In this document: positions 1 through 9,450 of the stretch, piece by piece
Position numbering within the stretch: the first letter of the stretch is position 1
Layout of the letters: the number at the start of each line of letters is the position of its first letter
Assembly: GCF_028807635.1 (NCBI RefSeq)
Contig: NZ_JARBAX010000001.1
Location: forward strand, 4,761,501-4,825,500
From: Streptomyces spiramyceticus
GTDB taxonomy: Bacteria; Actinomycetota; Actinomycetes; Streptomycetales; Streptomycetaceae
Direction of reading: 5' to 3'
DNA: 64,000 nucleotides
Notes under the pieces: model-generated
The model's input: the letters and a program-made list of their open reading frames with translations, nothing else
Told to the model about the DNA's origin: nothing
The model's database searches: none
Position numbers and translations under genes: made by a program

Positions 1-131
1 CCCACCTCCTCCGGTTGGCGTCCCCTGCTGAGGACGACCGCAACATTACATGATCATGATGATCGAAAGTTAGGGATGCGGCTGCTCTTTGTGCACTGCG
101 CCGTTCAACAAGCCGCTTCTACGGTCCTTCC
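1..131. other. Upstream region of the first gene
   Basis: No gene is visible here. It holds a 10-bp palindrome (CATGATCATG, 49-58) followed by another GATGATC, which could be an operator. A possible -10 hexamer, TACGGT at 120-125, lies six bases before the ATG at 132, so that transcript may be nearly leaderless. Both readings are inference. Confidence 0.3.
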
Positions 132-908
132 ATGCTCTCGACCACCGCCGTGTCTACGGCCACCACCAGCTCGTACGTCACTTCCATCGCAGACTCCCAG
201 GAGCAGATACGGGCCGCACAGCGGCTCCGCCACCTGGTCTTCGGCGAGGAGATGGGCGCCACCCTCGACTCGCCCCTGCCCGGTCACGACATCGACGCCT
301 ACGACGACCTCGTGGACCACCTGATCGTCACCGACACCACGACCGGCGACGTGGTCGGCACCTACCGGCTGCTCCCCCCGGGGCGGGCCGAAAAGTCCTA
401 CTCCGACAGCGAATTCGACCTGCGGTCACTCGACGGGCTCCGGCCGTCCATGATCGAGGCGGGGCGTTCCTGCGTACACCCGGACCACCGCTCGGGCGCG
501 GTGATCAACCTCATGTGGTCCGCGCTCGCCCGCTACGTCCTGCTCTCCGGCCACCGCTACCTGGCCGGCTGCGCCTCCGTACCCCTGTCCGACGGCGGCA
601 GGGCGGCCTCCAGTGCCTGGCTCCTCGGTACGTCCAAGCACGCATCGCCGCCCGAGCTGCGGGTGCACCCGCGCAGGCCCTGGATGCCCGCCGAGCTGAC
701 GGCGGAACGCCCCAGTTACGCCGACCTGCCTCCGCTGCTGCGCGGCTACCTCCGGCTCGGCGCGTGGATGTGCGGTGCGCCCACCCACGACCCGGAATTC
801 GACGTCGCCGACTTCTTCGTACTCCTGGACATGGACCGGCTCGGCGACCGCTACCGCCGCTACTTTCTCGGGGAGACGCCGGGGGAGAAGCCCGGAGGGG
901 CCCGGTGA
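132..908 (+). CDS. GNAT-type N-acyltransferase, OlsB-like (ornithine lipid synthesis)
   Basis: A 258-residue protein of the GNAT fold resembling the OlsB / hemolysin-like acyltransferases, which transfer a 3-hydroxyacyl chain from acyl carrier protein to the alpha-amino group of ornithine to give lyso-ornithine lipid. Seen in the sequence: an N-terminal segment opening with LRHLVFGEEMGA and a D-rich DIDAYDD stretch, then EAGRSCVHPDHRSG near residues 109-122, the acyl-donor loop typical of this family. The start has no clear ribosome site. The stop overlaps the GTG of the next gene (GTGA), so the pair is probably translationally coupled. The next gene is a lysophospholipid-type acyltransferase, as expected for an olsB-olsA pair. 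Substrate assignment is by family and context only; another amino-acid acyltransferase is possible. Confidence 0.75.
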   Translation: MLSTTAVSTATTSSYVTSIADSQEQIRAAQRLRHLVFGEEMGATLDSPLPGHDIDAYDDLVDHLIVTDTTTGDVVGTYRLLPPGRAEKSYSDSEFDLRSLDGLRPSMIEAGRSCVHPDHRSGAVINLMWSALARYVLLSGHRYLAGCASVPLSDGGRAASSAWLLGTSKHASPPELRVHPRRPWMPAELTAERPSYADLPPLLRGYLRLGAWMCGAPTHDPEFDVADFFVLLDMDRLGDRYRRYFLGETPGEKPGGAR

Positions 909-1798
909 ACCCCTGGGCCGTGGACGAGGGGTGTACGCCCGTCTGCGCCACGCATGCGCTGTCGCCGGTTTCGCCGGCCGAAGCCGCGCGCCGGTGCGCC
1001 GCGCTGACGTACGTGATCGCGCGCGGCGTGTCGAAGGGGCGGCGGATCGCCGAGCCCCGGGAACTGCGTGCCCAGGCACGGGGGATGCTCGACGGGCTGG
1101 GCGTACGGCTGGAAACGGGGACGGGGACGGGGACGAGGGAAGGGGCAGGGGCAGGGGTCGGGGCCGGGCCGCTGAGTGTGAACGGCTCCGGCACCCTGGT
1201 CGCCGCCAACCACATCTCCTGGCTCGACGTCGTGGCCCTGCTGGCGGTGGAGCCGGTCCTGCCCTTGGCCAAGTGGGAAGTGGCCCGGTGGCCCGTCATC
1301 GGCACGCTGGCGCGGCGCGTCGGTGCGCCCTTCATCGACCGTGAGCGGATGCGACAGCTCCCGTACGCCGTAGCGGATTTGACGGCCACCTTGCGCTCGG
1401 GCCGCTCCGTTCTCGTTTTTCCTCAGGCGACGACCTGGTGCTCGGCGCCCGGCGGCCGGTTCAGGCGGGCCACTTTCCAGGCCGCGGCCGACGCTGGGGC
1501 GCCCGTACGGCCGGTCACGGTCGGCTACTACCAAAGCGGCGCCCCCAGTACCGTCGCCGCCTTCCTCGGTGACGAGGACTTCACCACCTCGCTGCGCCGG
1601 GTGGCCTCCGCACGTGACCTGACCGTACGGGTCACCGCTCACCCGGCCCTGTGGGGCTCCTCCCGGCGGCAACTGGCCGCCGGTGCACGGGCGGCCGTCT
1701 GCGCGGCGGAGCCGCCCGCCCATGTCCGGGCGCCCGTCACGCGGTACGCGTCGTCGCGCGACGCCACGCCGTCTCGCGCAGCAGGCGCAGGCCGTTGA
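905..1798 (+). CDS. Lysophospholipid acyltransferase family protein, OlsA-like
   Basis: A 297-residue PlsC-type acyltransferase, probably adding the second acyl chain to lyso-ornithine lipid or lysophosphatidate at the membrane. The GTG start overlaps the stop of the upstream gene. The catalytic HxxxxD box is present as NHISWLD (His103, Asp108). The second family block, normally FPEGT, reads FPQATT (residues 172-177): the usual glutamate and glycine are replaced by Gln and Ala. Residues 69-88 are a low-complexity Gly/Thr/Ala linker encoded by a short tandem repeat. The gene ends 62 bases inside the 3' end of the convergent ATPase gene. With its partner it suggests ornithine-lipid synthesis. 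The acceptor is not proven, and the altered block could change activity. Confidence 0.75.
   Translation: MNPWAVDEGCTPVCATHALSPVSPAEAARRCAALTYVIARGVSKGRRIAEPRELRAQARGMLDGLGVRLETGTGTGTREGAGAGVGAGPLSVNGSGTLVAANHISWLDVVALLAVEPVLPLAKWEVARWPVIGTLARRVGAPFIDRERMRQLPYAVADLTATLRSGRSVLVFPQATTWCSAPGGRFRRATFQAAADAGAPVRPVTVGYYQSGAPSTVAAFLGDEDFTTSLRRVASARDLTVRVTAHPALWGSSRRQLAAGARAAVCAAEPPAHVRAPVTRYASSRDATPSRAAGAGR
1115..1138 (+). repeat. 6-bp tandem repeat inside the OlsA-like gene
   Basis: Three ACGGGG units and a fourth diverged unit run in frame and encode Thr-Gly repeats. A related G-rich stretch with AGGGGC units follows at 1141-1158. Together they form the low-complexity linker before the catalytic domain. 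Confidence 0.7.
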
Positions 1799-3749
1799 GG
1801 CCGACGATGACGGTGGAGCCCTCGTGGCCCGCCACACCCAACGGCAGAGGCAGGTGACCCGCCAGGTCCCAGATCACCAGACCGGCGATGAACACCGAGG
1901 CGATGACCAGGTTCTGTACGACGAGCCGGCGGGCGTCGCGCGAGAGCCGGATCGCAGCCGGGACGGTGGCCAGTTCGTCGCGTACGACCACCGCGTCGGC
2001 CGTCTCCAGAGCGAGGTCGGAACCGGCGCGGCCCATGGCGATGCCGGTATGGGCCGAGGCCAGGGCGGGCGCGTCGTTGACACCGTCGCCGACCACCAGG
2101 ACCTTGCGTCCGGCCCGTTGCAGCTCTTGGACGACCGCGGCCTTGTCCTGCGGAAGCAGCCCGGGGCGTACATCCGTGATGCCCACCTCGGCGGCCAGGG
2201 CCGCCGCGGCGCGCGCGTTGTCACCGGTGATCAGCAGTGGTGCGGTGCCCGTCAGTTCGGTGAGCGCACGGACCGTGGCGGCGGCGTCGGGGCGCAGCCG
2301 GTCGGCGATGCCGAGTACGCCCACGGGTACGCCGTCGCTGACGACGAGCACGGCGGTGCGCCCGGCGTCCTCCAGCTCGGCGACCAGTGCGACCAGTGCG
2401 ACCGGCGCGACCGGTGATACGGCCTGCGGGCCGTCGTACCCCTCCAGCAGCCGCGCGGGGCTGCCGACCGCCACACGCGCGCCCCCGACGGTGGCGGTGA
2501 CTCCGGTGCCCGGCGCGGACGCGAAGTCCCGTGCGTCGGCGAGGTGCAGGCCACGGGTACGGGCGGCGTCCACGACGGCGCGCGCGAGGGGGTGTTCGCT
2601 GGGGTGCTCGGCGGATGCGGCGAGCGCGAGCAGCGCGTCCTCGGTGAGGCCGGACGCGGGCAGCGCCCGGATGTGGGCGACGTGGGGGGTGCCCTGGGTC
2701 AGGGTGCCTGTCTTGTCCAGGGCGACGGTGTCGACCTGGCCGAGCCGGTCCATGACCACGGCGGACTTGACGAGTACGCCGTGGCGGCCCGCGTTGGCCA
2801 TGGCGGACAGCAGCGGCGGCATGGTGGCGAGGACGATCGCGCACGGCGAGGCCACGATCATGAAGGTCATGGCCCGCAGCAGGCTGTCGGTGATGCCGGA
2901 GCCGAAGGCAAGGGGTACGGCGAAGACGGCGAGTGTGGCGGCGACCATGCCCACCGAGTAGCGCTGTTCGACCTTCTCGATGAACAGCTGGGTCGGCGCC
3001 TTGGTCTCGGAGGCTTCCTCGACCATGGCGACGATGCGGGCGATGACCGAGTCGGACGCGTCGCGCTCCACCCGTACCCGCAGGGCGCCGGTGCCGTTGA
3101 GCGTCCCGGCGAAGACCTCGTCGCCGCTCTCCTTCGGTACGGGCAGGGGCTCGCCGGTGATGGTGGCCTGGTCGACCTCGCTCGCGCCGTCCAGCACCCG
3201 GCCGTCGGCGCCGACGCGTTCGCCGGGGCGTACGAGGATCGTGTCGCCCACGACGAGGCTGCCGGCGGGCACCGTCTCCTCGACAGCGTCGCCGCCCTCG
3301 CCGCGCACCAGGGTCGCGGTCTCCGGCGCGAGGTCGAGCAGCCCGCGTACGGAGTCGGCCGTACGGGCGGTGGCCAGCGCCTCCAGGGCGCCGGAACCGG
3401 CGAAGATCACGATCAGCAGCGCGCCGTCCATCACCTGGCCGATCGAAGCCGCGCCCAGGGCGGCGACGATCATCAGCAGGTCGACGTCGAGGGTCTTTTC
3501 GCGCAGGGCCTGAAGCCCGGCCCAGGCCGGCTCCCAGCCGCCGCTGACGTATGCGGCGGCGTACACCGCACCCCACGCCCAGGCGGACATGCCGGACAGC
3601 TGAAGCGTCAGCGCGAGAAGGAAGAGTCCGAGGGCGGCGGCGGCCCAGCGGGCCTCGGCCAGTGCGAACACACGCGTCCGCCGCACGGGCACGGCGTCGC
3701 CGCGGCCCGCCTGTTCGGAGACGGACCGCTCGGTGAGGAGGGAAGACAT
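1737..3749 (-). CDS. P1B-4 type metal-translocating P-type ATPase (CtpJ/NmtA-like, Ni/Co efflux)
   Basis: A 670-residue heavy-metal pump expelling divalent metal at the cost of ATP. Seen in order: no N-terminal heavy-metal-associated domain; TGEPLPV actuator motif; SPC in the transport helix (Ser301-Pro302-Cys303); phosphorylation site DKTGT (Asp345); GDGVNDAP hinge near 552-559; and HEGST in the last helices (His642-Glu643-Gly644). SPC with HEG(S/G)T is the signature of the P1B-4 subgroup (CoaT, CtpD, CtpJ), whose substrates are Co, Ni and sometimes Fe or Zn. The start is set at the ATG at 3749; an ATG at 3761 is in the same frame. The divergent neighbour is an NmtR-type Ni/Co sensor, and NmtR controls this kind of ATPase in Mycobacterium tuberculosis, supporting Ni/Co as substrate. 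An imperfect 9-bp tandem repeat (2381-2416) lies in its nucleotide-binding domain. Confidence 0.9.
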   Translation of the reverse strand: MSSLLTERSVSEQAGRGDAVPVRRTRVFALAEARWAAAALGLFLLALTLQLSGMSAWAWGAVYAAAYVSGGWEPAWAGLQALREKTLDVDLLMIVAALGAASIGQVMDGALLIVIFAGSGALEALATARTADSVRGLLDLAPETATLVRGEGGDAVEETVPAGSLVVGDTILVRPGERVGADGRVLDGASEVDQATITGEPLPVPKESGDEVFAGTLNGTGALRVRVERDASDSVIARIVAMVEEASETKAPTQLFIEKVEQRYSVGMVAATLAVFAVPLAFGSGITDSLLRAMTFMIVASPCAIVLATMPPLLSAMANAGRHGVLVKSAVVMDRLGQVDTVALDKTGTLTQGTPHVAHIRALPASGLTEDALLALAASAEHPSEHPLARAVVDAARTRGLHLADARDFASAPGTGVTATVGGARVAVGSPARLLEGYDGPQAVSPVAPVALVALVAELEDAGRTAVLVVSDGVPVGVLGIADRLRPDAAATVRALTELTGTAPLLITGDNARAAAALAAEVGITDVRPGLLPQDKAAVVQELQRAGRKVLVVGDGVNDAPALASAHTGIAMGRAGSDLALETADAVVVRDELATVPAAIRLSRDARRLVVQNLVIASVFIAGLVIWDLAGHLPLPLGVAGHEGSTVIVGLNGLRLLRETAWRRATTRTA
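2381..2416. repeat. 9-bp tandem repeat, four units, in the ATPase gene
   Basis: Four consecutive 9-bp units (CGACCAGTG twice, then CGACCGGCG and CGACCGGTG) lie in frame in the nucleotide-binding domain of the ATPase and encode a Pro-Val-Ala / Leu-Val-Ala repeat. The variation is mild, so they look like a recent local duplication. Confidence 0.75.
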
Positions 3750-3771
3750 GCCGGACACCATACAGGAATGA

Positions 3772-3787
3772 ATGAATAGGTATTCAT
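3772..3787. promoter_or_regulatory. Operator for the ArsR/NmtR-type repressor
   Basis: A perfect inverted repeat, ATGAATA-GG-TATTCAT, lies between the divergent ATPase and repressor genes, 22 bases before the ATPase ATG and 23 before the repressor ATG. TGAATA/TATTCA half sites are typical of ArsR/SmtB-family operators, so one site probably controls both genes. Metal binding to the repressor would release it. Confidence 0.75.
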
Positions 3788-3810
3788 CCTTCGTCGATAG
3801 GATGGCGGCC

Positions 3811-4173
3811 ATGGGCCACGGAGTCGACGACAAGAGCACCGCCACCACCCGCGAACGCCTCGACGCCGTGGGCATATCCGACGTCGCCGCGACCCTCCAG
3901 GCGCTCGCCACCCCCTCGCGGCTGAGGATCCTCGCCCGCCTCCAGGAAGGCCCGTGCGCGGCCGGCGAACTGGCCGAAGCCGTCGGCATGGAACAGTCCG
4001 CCTGCTCCCACCAGTTGCGCCTGCTCCGCAATCTCGGCCTGGTCGCCGGAGAGCGGCGCGGCCGCTCGATCGTCTACGCCCTGTACGACCACCACGTCGC
4101 CGAACTGCTCGACCAGGCCCTGTTCCACGTCGAGCACTTGAGGCTCGGCCTGAGCGACGCCCCCACCGGCTGA
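3811..4173 (+). CDS. nmtR: NmtR-type ArsR/SmtB family nickel/cobalt-sensing repressor
   Basis: A 120-residue winged-helix repressor, the same length as M. tuberculosis NmtR as I recall it. Starting at 3811 gives an N-terminus MGHGV identical to NmtR, where the Gly2 amine and His3 take part in Ni binding. Earlier in-frame ATGs at 3772 and 3802 are less likely: the first lies inside the operator. The core reads ATLQALATPSRLRIL, followed by EAVGMEQSACSHQLRLLRNL, the recognition helix. Known NmtR metal ligands in helix alpha-5 (Asp91, His93, His104, His107) align with Asp93, His95, His106 and His109 here. It is expected to repress the divergent ATPase gene and itself until Ni(II) or Co(II) binds. 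The PacL-like gene follows on the same strand, probably as part of the regulon. Confidence 0.88.
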   Translation: MGHGVDDKSTATTRERLDAVGISDVAATLQALATPSRLRILARLQEGPCAAGELAEAVGMEQSACSHQLRLLRNLGLVAGERRGRSIVYALYDHHVAELLDQALFHVEHLRLGLSDAPTG

Positions 4174-4289
4174 CTCGCCTCGCGCTCTGACCCGCCCGGG
4201 GAGCCTGACTCGCCTCGCGCACCACGCGCGCGCACACTTGAAAACGGGTCCGTCCAGCCCGTACGGCACCAGACGGAAGGAGACTCCGC

Positions 4290-4601
4290 ATGCATCCCGT
4301 CGCTCTCGCCGGTGCCGCAGCAGGACGTCTCGCCCACTACGCGGTGTCCGGAGTGGTGGGCGGCCTGATCATCCGATGGGCCTCCAAACGCCGCCCCGAA
4401 GCGAAACCGGTCGCGCGCAAAGCGCTCGTCGGCGGCATAGCAGGCGGAATCGTCGCCGGCCGCTGGCTGGCGTCGGCCGCCGAAGAGGCCCGGCTCAAGG
4501 CCGGGGACGTACTCGCCGAGGCCCGGACCACGCTGGGTGAAGAGTCGCCGCCGCCCTCCGCCGTCAGCGTCGACGTCCACGACCACGGACACGAGCACTG
4601 A
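4290..4601 (+). CDS. PacL-like / DUF1490 small membrane protein, metal-efflux partner
   Basis: A 103-residue protein with a strong ribosome site (GAAGGAG, seven bases before the ATG). It has an N-terminal hydrophobic, Gly-rich segment (GVVGG at 21-25), a second Gly-zipper-like stretch ([10 protein letters not shown] at 48-57), a helical part ending in [13 protein letters not shown], and a histidine/aspartate tail, DVHDHGHEH, at the C-terminus. This is the architecture of mycobacterial DUF1490 proteins (PacL1/Rv3269 and relatives), which bind metal through the tail, scaffold P-ATPases in membrane clusters and are encoded beside CtpC, CtpG or CtpV. Here it follows an NmtR-type repressor and a P1B-4 pump. 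Family membership rests on my reading of the motif and helix order; the functional link is inference from context. Confidence 0.75.
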   Translation: MHPVALAGAAAGRLAHYAVSGVVGGLIIRWASKRRPEAKPVARKALVGGIAGGIVAGRWLASAAEEARLKAGDVLAEARTTLGEESPPPSAVSVDVHDHGHEH

Positions 4602-4682
4602 TCATGTCTGGAGGACCGGCGGGTGCGCTGACCAGGATCTCGACGTGAACGGTCCGCATCGCGGCGGGTTCGCAGGAGCGTC

Positions 4683-6050
<1,368 letters not shown>

Positions 6051-6127
6051 GGGGGTACTCCTAAGGGGTTGGTAGACGCCGCTGTCTGCCGGGGTGGTGC
6101 AGATGATCAATGGCGGTGCACAAGGTG

Positions 6128-6167
6128 CGGGGCACCGCACTCACTGTCCAGTGTGCGCGGTGCCCCG
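6128..6167 (-). terminator. Hairpin between glyA and sdaA
   Basis: An 11-bp perfect stem (CGGGGCACCGC and its complement) around an 18-base loop follows the glyA stop on the minus strand. There is no long U tract, as is common in Streptomyces. It may end or attenuate transcription before sdaA. Confidence 0.6.
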
Positions 6168-6191
6168 ATATTGAGTCTGTTGCGTACGGAA

Positions 6192-7454
6192 CTACTTCAG
6201 ACCAGGGTAAAGCGGGTGCTTGTCGGCGAGCGCCGTGACGCGGGCCGCCAGGGCGTCGGCGTCGTACGACGGCTTCAGGGCCTCGGCGATGATGTCCGCG
6301 ACCTCGGTGAAGTCCTCGGCCTGGAAACCGCGGGTGGCAAGGGCCGGCGTACCGATCCGCAGACCCGAGGTGACCATCGGAGGCCGGGGGTCGTTCGGGA
6401 TGGCGTTGCGGTTGACCGTGATGCCGAGCCCGTGGAGACGGTCCTCGGCCTGCTGGCCGTCGAGCTCGGAGTTCCGCAGGTCGACGAGGACCAGGTGGAC
6501 GTCCGTGCCGCCGGTGAGGACGGACACGCCGTGCTCGGTGACGTCGGGCTGCACCAGGCGCTCGGCCAGAATGCGGGCGCCGTCCAGGGTGCGCTGCTGG
6601 CGCTCCTTGAACTCCTCCGACGCCGCCACCTTGAAGGAGACGGCCTTCGCGGCGATGACGTGCTCCAGCGGGCCGCCCTGCTGACCGGGGAAGACCGCCG
6701 AGTTGATCTTCTTGGCGAGCTCCTGCGTGGACAGGATCACACCGCCGCGCGGACCGCCGAGGGTCTTGTGCGTGGTGGTCGTGACGACGTGGGCGTGCGG
6801 CACCGGGTTGGGGTGCAGGCCCGCGGCGACCAGACCGGCGAAGTGTGCCATGTCGACCATGAGGTACGCGCCGACCTCGTCCGCGATGCGGCGGAAGGCG
6901 GCGAAGTCCAGCTGACGCGGGTACGCCGACCAGCCGGCCACGATCAGCTTCGGCTTCGACTCCTTGGCGAGGCGCTCGACCTCGGCCATGTCGACCTCGC
7001 CGGTGGTGTCGTCGACGTGGTACGCGACCACGTTGTAGAGCTTGCCGGAGAAGTTGATCTTCATGCCGTGGGTCAGGTGCCCGCCGTGGGCGAGGTTCAG
7101 ACCCATGATCGTGTCGCCGGGCTTGATCAGCGCGAACATCGCGGCCGCGTTGGCCTGGGCGCCCGAGTGCGGCTGTACGTTCGCGTGCTCGGCGCCGAAG
7201 AGCGCCTTGATGCGGTCGATGGCGATCTGCTCGACGACATCGACGTGCTCGCAGCCGCCGTAGTAACGGCGGCCCGGGTAGCCCTCGGCGTACTTGTTGG
7301 TAAGGACGGAGCCCTGGGCCTCCATGACGGCGACCGGAGCGAAGTTCTCCGAGGCGATCATTTCGAGGGTGGACTGCTGGCGGTGCAGCTCGGCGTCGAC
7401 GGCGGCGGCGACGTCCGGGTCGAGCTCATGCAGGGGAGTGTTGAGAAGCGTCAT
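6192..7454 (-). CDS. glyA: Serine hydroxymethyltransferase
   Basis: A 420-residue PLP enzyme interconverting serine and glycine with tetrahydrofolate and 5,10-methylene-tetrahydrofolate in the cytoplasm. The PLP lysine lies in [11 protein letters not shown] (Lys230). Also visible are the N-terminal LEMIASENF motif and SGAQANAA. An ATG at 7454 directly follows an in-frame GTG at 7457; the ATG is preferred. It lies 19 bases downstream of gcvH in the same operon, so glycine cleavage and serine formation are coexpressed under the upstream glycine riboswitch. Confidence 0.97.
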   Translation of the reverse strand: MTLLNTPLHELDPDVAAAVDAELHRQQSTLEMIASENFAPVAVMEAQGSVLTNKYAEGYPGRRYYGGCEHVDVVEQIAIDRIKALFGAEHANVQPHSGAQANAAAMFALIKPGDTIMGLNLAHGGHLTHGMKINFSGKLYNVVAYHVDDTTGEVDMAEVERLAKESKPKLIVAGWSAYPRQLDFAAFRRIADEVGAYLMVDMAHFAGLVAAGLHPNPVPHAHVVTTTTHKTLGGPRGGVILSTQELAKKINSAVFPGQQGGPLEHVIAAKAVSFKVAASEEFKERQQRTLDGARILAERLVQPDVTEHGVSVLTGGTDVHLVLVDLRNSELDGQQAEDRLHGLGITVNRNAIPNDPRPPMVTSGLRIGTPALATRGFQAEDFTEVADIIAEALKPSYDADALAARVTALADKHPLYPGLK

Positions 7455-7473
7455 CACGGTCCCGATCGAGGTC

Positions 7474-7854
7474 TCAGTTGCCGGAGGTGAGGGCGATGTA
7501 CTCGTCGGAGGAGAGCAGGTCGGCCGGCTCCTCCGCGACGCGTACCTTGAACAGCCAGCCGCCCTCGAACGGGGCGGAGTTCACCAGCGACGGGTCGTCC
7601 ACGACGTCCTGGTTGGACTCGACGACCTCGCCGGAGACGGGCGAGTACAGGTCGCTGACCGACTTGGTCGACTCCAGTTCGCCGCAGGTCTCGCCCGCGG
7701 TCACCGTGTCGCCGACCTCCGGGAGCTGGGCGTAGACGACGTCACCGAGCGCGTTGGCCGCGAACTCCGTGATGCCGACCGTCGCGACGCCGTCCTCGGC
7801 GGTCGACAGCCACTCGTGCTCCTTGCTGTAACGCAGCTGCTGGGGGTTGCTCAT
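7474..7854 (-). CDS. gcvH: Glycine cleavage system H protein
   Basis: A 126-residue lipoyl carrier protein that shuttles the aminomethyl group between the P, T and L proteins. The lipoylation lysine sits in [10 protein letters not shown] (Lys64), and the start [16 protein letters not shown] is typical. An AGGAG lies about a dozen bases before the ATG. It sits between gcvT and glyA. The P-protein gene gcvP is not in this window, so it must be encoded elsewhere, as I recall for other streptomycetes. Confidence 0.96.
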   Translation of the reverse strand: MSNPQQLRYSKEHEWLSTAEDGVATVGITEFAANALGDVVYAQLPEVGDTVTAGETCGELESTKSVSDLYSPVSGEVVESNQDVVDDPSLVNSAPFEGGWLFKVRVAEEPADLLSSDEYIALTSGN

Positions 7855-7912
7855 GACCTGAATTCTCCTGTACGCGGGGGAGTGCTGGTGAACGGGCAGG
7901 TTGTGCGTGGGG

Positions 7913-9037
7913 TCACTTCTGGCGCTTGTAGAACGGCAGCGCGACGACCTCGTACGGCTCATGCGTACCGCGAATGTCGATGCCGACACCGGAGGTGCCG
8001 GGCGCCGCGTGCGCGGCGTCGACGTATGCCATGGCGATCGGCTTGCCCAGCGTCGGGGACGGGGCGCCGGAGGTGACCTCGCCGATGACCTTGCCGTCGG
8101 CCACGACCGAGAAACCGGCGCGCGGGACGCGACGGCCCTCGGCGATCAGGCCGACCAGCTTGCGCGGCGGCGCGGTCTCGGCGCGCTCGGCGGCGGCCTC
8201 CAGGGCGGCGCGGCCGACGAAGTCGCCTTCCTTCTCGAACTTGACGACCCTGCCCAGGCCCGCGTCGAAGGGGGTGAGCGCGGTGGTCAGCTCGTGCCCG
8301 TACAGCGGCATGCCCGCTTCCAGGCGCAGGGTGTCGCGGCAGGAGAGCCCGGCGGGGACGAGGCCGACGTCCTTGCCCGCCTCGGTCAGTGCCTGCCACA
8401 GTTTCTCGGCGTCGGCCGGAGCCACGAAGAGCTCGAAGCCGTCCTCGCCGGTGTAACCGGTACGGGCGATGAGGGCGGGGACGCCCGCGACGGTGCCGGG
8501 CAGGCCGGCGTAGTACTTCAGCCCGTCCAGGTCGGCGTCGGTGATGGACTTCAGGATGCCGGGGGACTCGGGGCCCTGGACGGCGATCAGGGCGTACGCG
8601 TCACGGTCGTCCCGTACCTCGGCCTCGAATCCGCCTTGAGCGGCAGCGCGCTCGGTGATGGCGTCGAGGACGATCTGCGCGTTCCCGGCGTTGGCGACAA
8701 CCATGTACTCGGTTTCGGCCAGGCGGTAGACGATCAGGTCGTCGAGGATCCCGCCGTCCTCCTGGCAGATCATGGTGTAGCGGGCGCGGCCGGGGCCGAT
8801 GGTGCCGATGTTGCCGACGAGTGCGTAATTCAGAAGGTCGACGGCCTGCGGACCGGTGACGGTGATCTCGCCCATGTGGGAGAGATCGAAGAGGCCGGCG
8901 CGGGTCCGTACGGCGTTGTGTTCGTCGCGCTCACTGCCGTACCGGAGCGGCATGTCCCAGCCCGCGAAGTCGGTCATGGACGCGCCCAGTGAGCGATGCA
9001 GCGCATCGAGGGCGGTGTGACGGGGGACATTGCTCAT
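7913..9037 (-). CDS. gcvT: Glycine cleavage system T protein (aminomethyltransferase)
   Basis: A 374-residue folate-dependent enzyme that releases ammonia from the H-protein-bound intermediate and transfers the one-carbon unit to tetrahydrofolate. The ATG at 9037 gives [19 protein letters not shown]. Internal family motifs include [33 protein letters not shown] and [17 protein letters not shown]. It heads the minus-strand operon gcvT-gcvH-glyA and is preceded by a tandem glycine riboswitch, so transcript completion or translation should rise with glycine. Confidence 0.97.
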   Translation of the reverse strand: MSNVPRHTALDALHRSLGASMTDFAGWDMPLRYGSERDEHNAVRTRAGLFDLSHMGEITVTGPQAVDLLNYALVGNIGTIGPGRARYTMICQEDGGILDDLIVYRLAETEYMVVANAGNAQIVLDAITERAAAQGGFEAEVRDDRDAYALIAVQGPESPGILKSITDADLDGLKYYAGLPGTVAGVPALIARTGYTGEDGFELFVAPADAEKLWQALTEAGKDVGLVPAGLSCRDTLRLEAGMPLYGHELTTALTPFDAGLGRVVKFEKEGDFVGRAALEAAAERAETAPPRKLVGLIAEGRRVPRAGFSVVADGKVIGEVTSGAPSPTLGKPIAMAYVDAAHAAPGTSGVGIDIRGTHEPYEVVALPFYKRQK

Positions 9038-9067
9038 GTGCGGGGCTCCCAGGGCATGACAGGCGAG

Positions 9068-9296
9068 GACAATCCTCCCCATCTGTCATCGGAACCTGAG
9101 AGGTTCACCGAGAGCTCGCAAAGAGCCCCGGCTTGCACCTTGGGTGGAGCCGCACGACGGCGACTCGCTTTTCAGATCTGCCTCGCCCGCGCGGTACGGG
9201 GCCTGAGAGATTCAAGGGAGGAACTTGCTCCTTCGGCGTCCTGGGCACTGCGTACTGCTGGAGTACAACTGGGTGCTTCGGACTCTCCCGCGCGGA
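9068..9296 (-). ncRNA. Tandem glycine riboswitch upstream of gcvT
   Basis: Read on the minus strand, the leader begins with GGGAGAGTCC and carries CGCCGAAGGAGCAA with CTCTCAGG (9202-9209). A second aptamer-like block follows, with AAGCCGGGGCTC and again CTCTCAGG (9095-9102). Two such aptamers separated by a short linker are the classic cooperative glycine riboswitch arrangement. It ends about 30 bases before the gcvT ATG. A weak -10 match (CATACC, 9308-9313) lies just upstream. Glycine binding should switch on the glycine cleavage operon. Confidence 0.9.
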
Positions 9297-9382
9297 TTCA
9301 AGCGGCCGGTATGCAGTTGGCGCGCACATCATTGCACGCATCGTCCGGGAGCGGGACGCTCGGGCTGCACCCCGCAAATCGC

Positions 9383-9410
9383 TTGTGGCTCATTACCTTT
9401 TCTTTACACT
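9383..9410 (+). promoter_or_regulatory. Possible promoter of the P-loop gene
   Basis: TTGTGG (9383-9388) and TACACT (9405-9410) are 16 bases apart, about 40 bases before the ATG at 9451. The surrounding 30 bases are unusually AT-rich. This is a pattern match only. Confidence 0.35.
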
Positions 9411-9450
9411 TCTTGGGCAAGGGTGGATGACACCCGACTGGGGGAGGACG

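Noticed and set aside
89..904. Long + frame from 89 running through the first acyltransferase gene into the OlsA-like frame
   Set aside because: Upstream of 905 it is an Arg/Pro-rich shadow of the OlsB-like gene. Only the part from the GTG at 905 shows a real family pattern.
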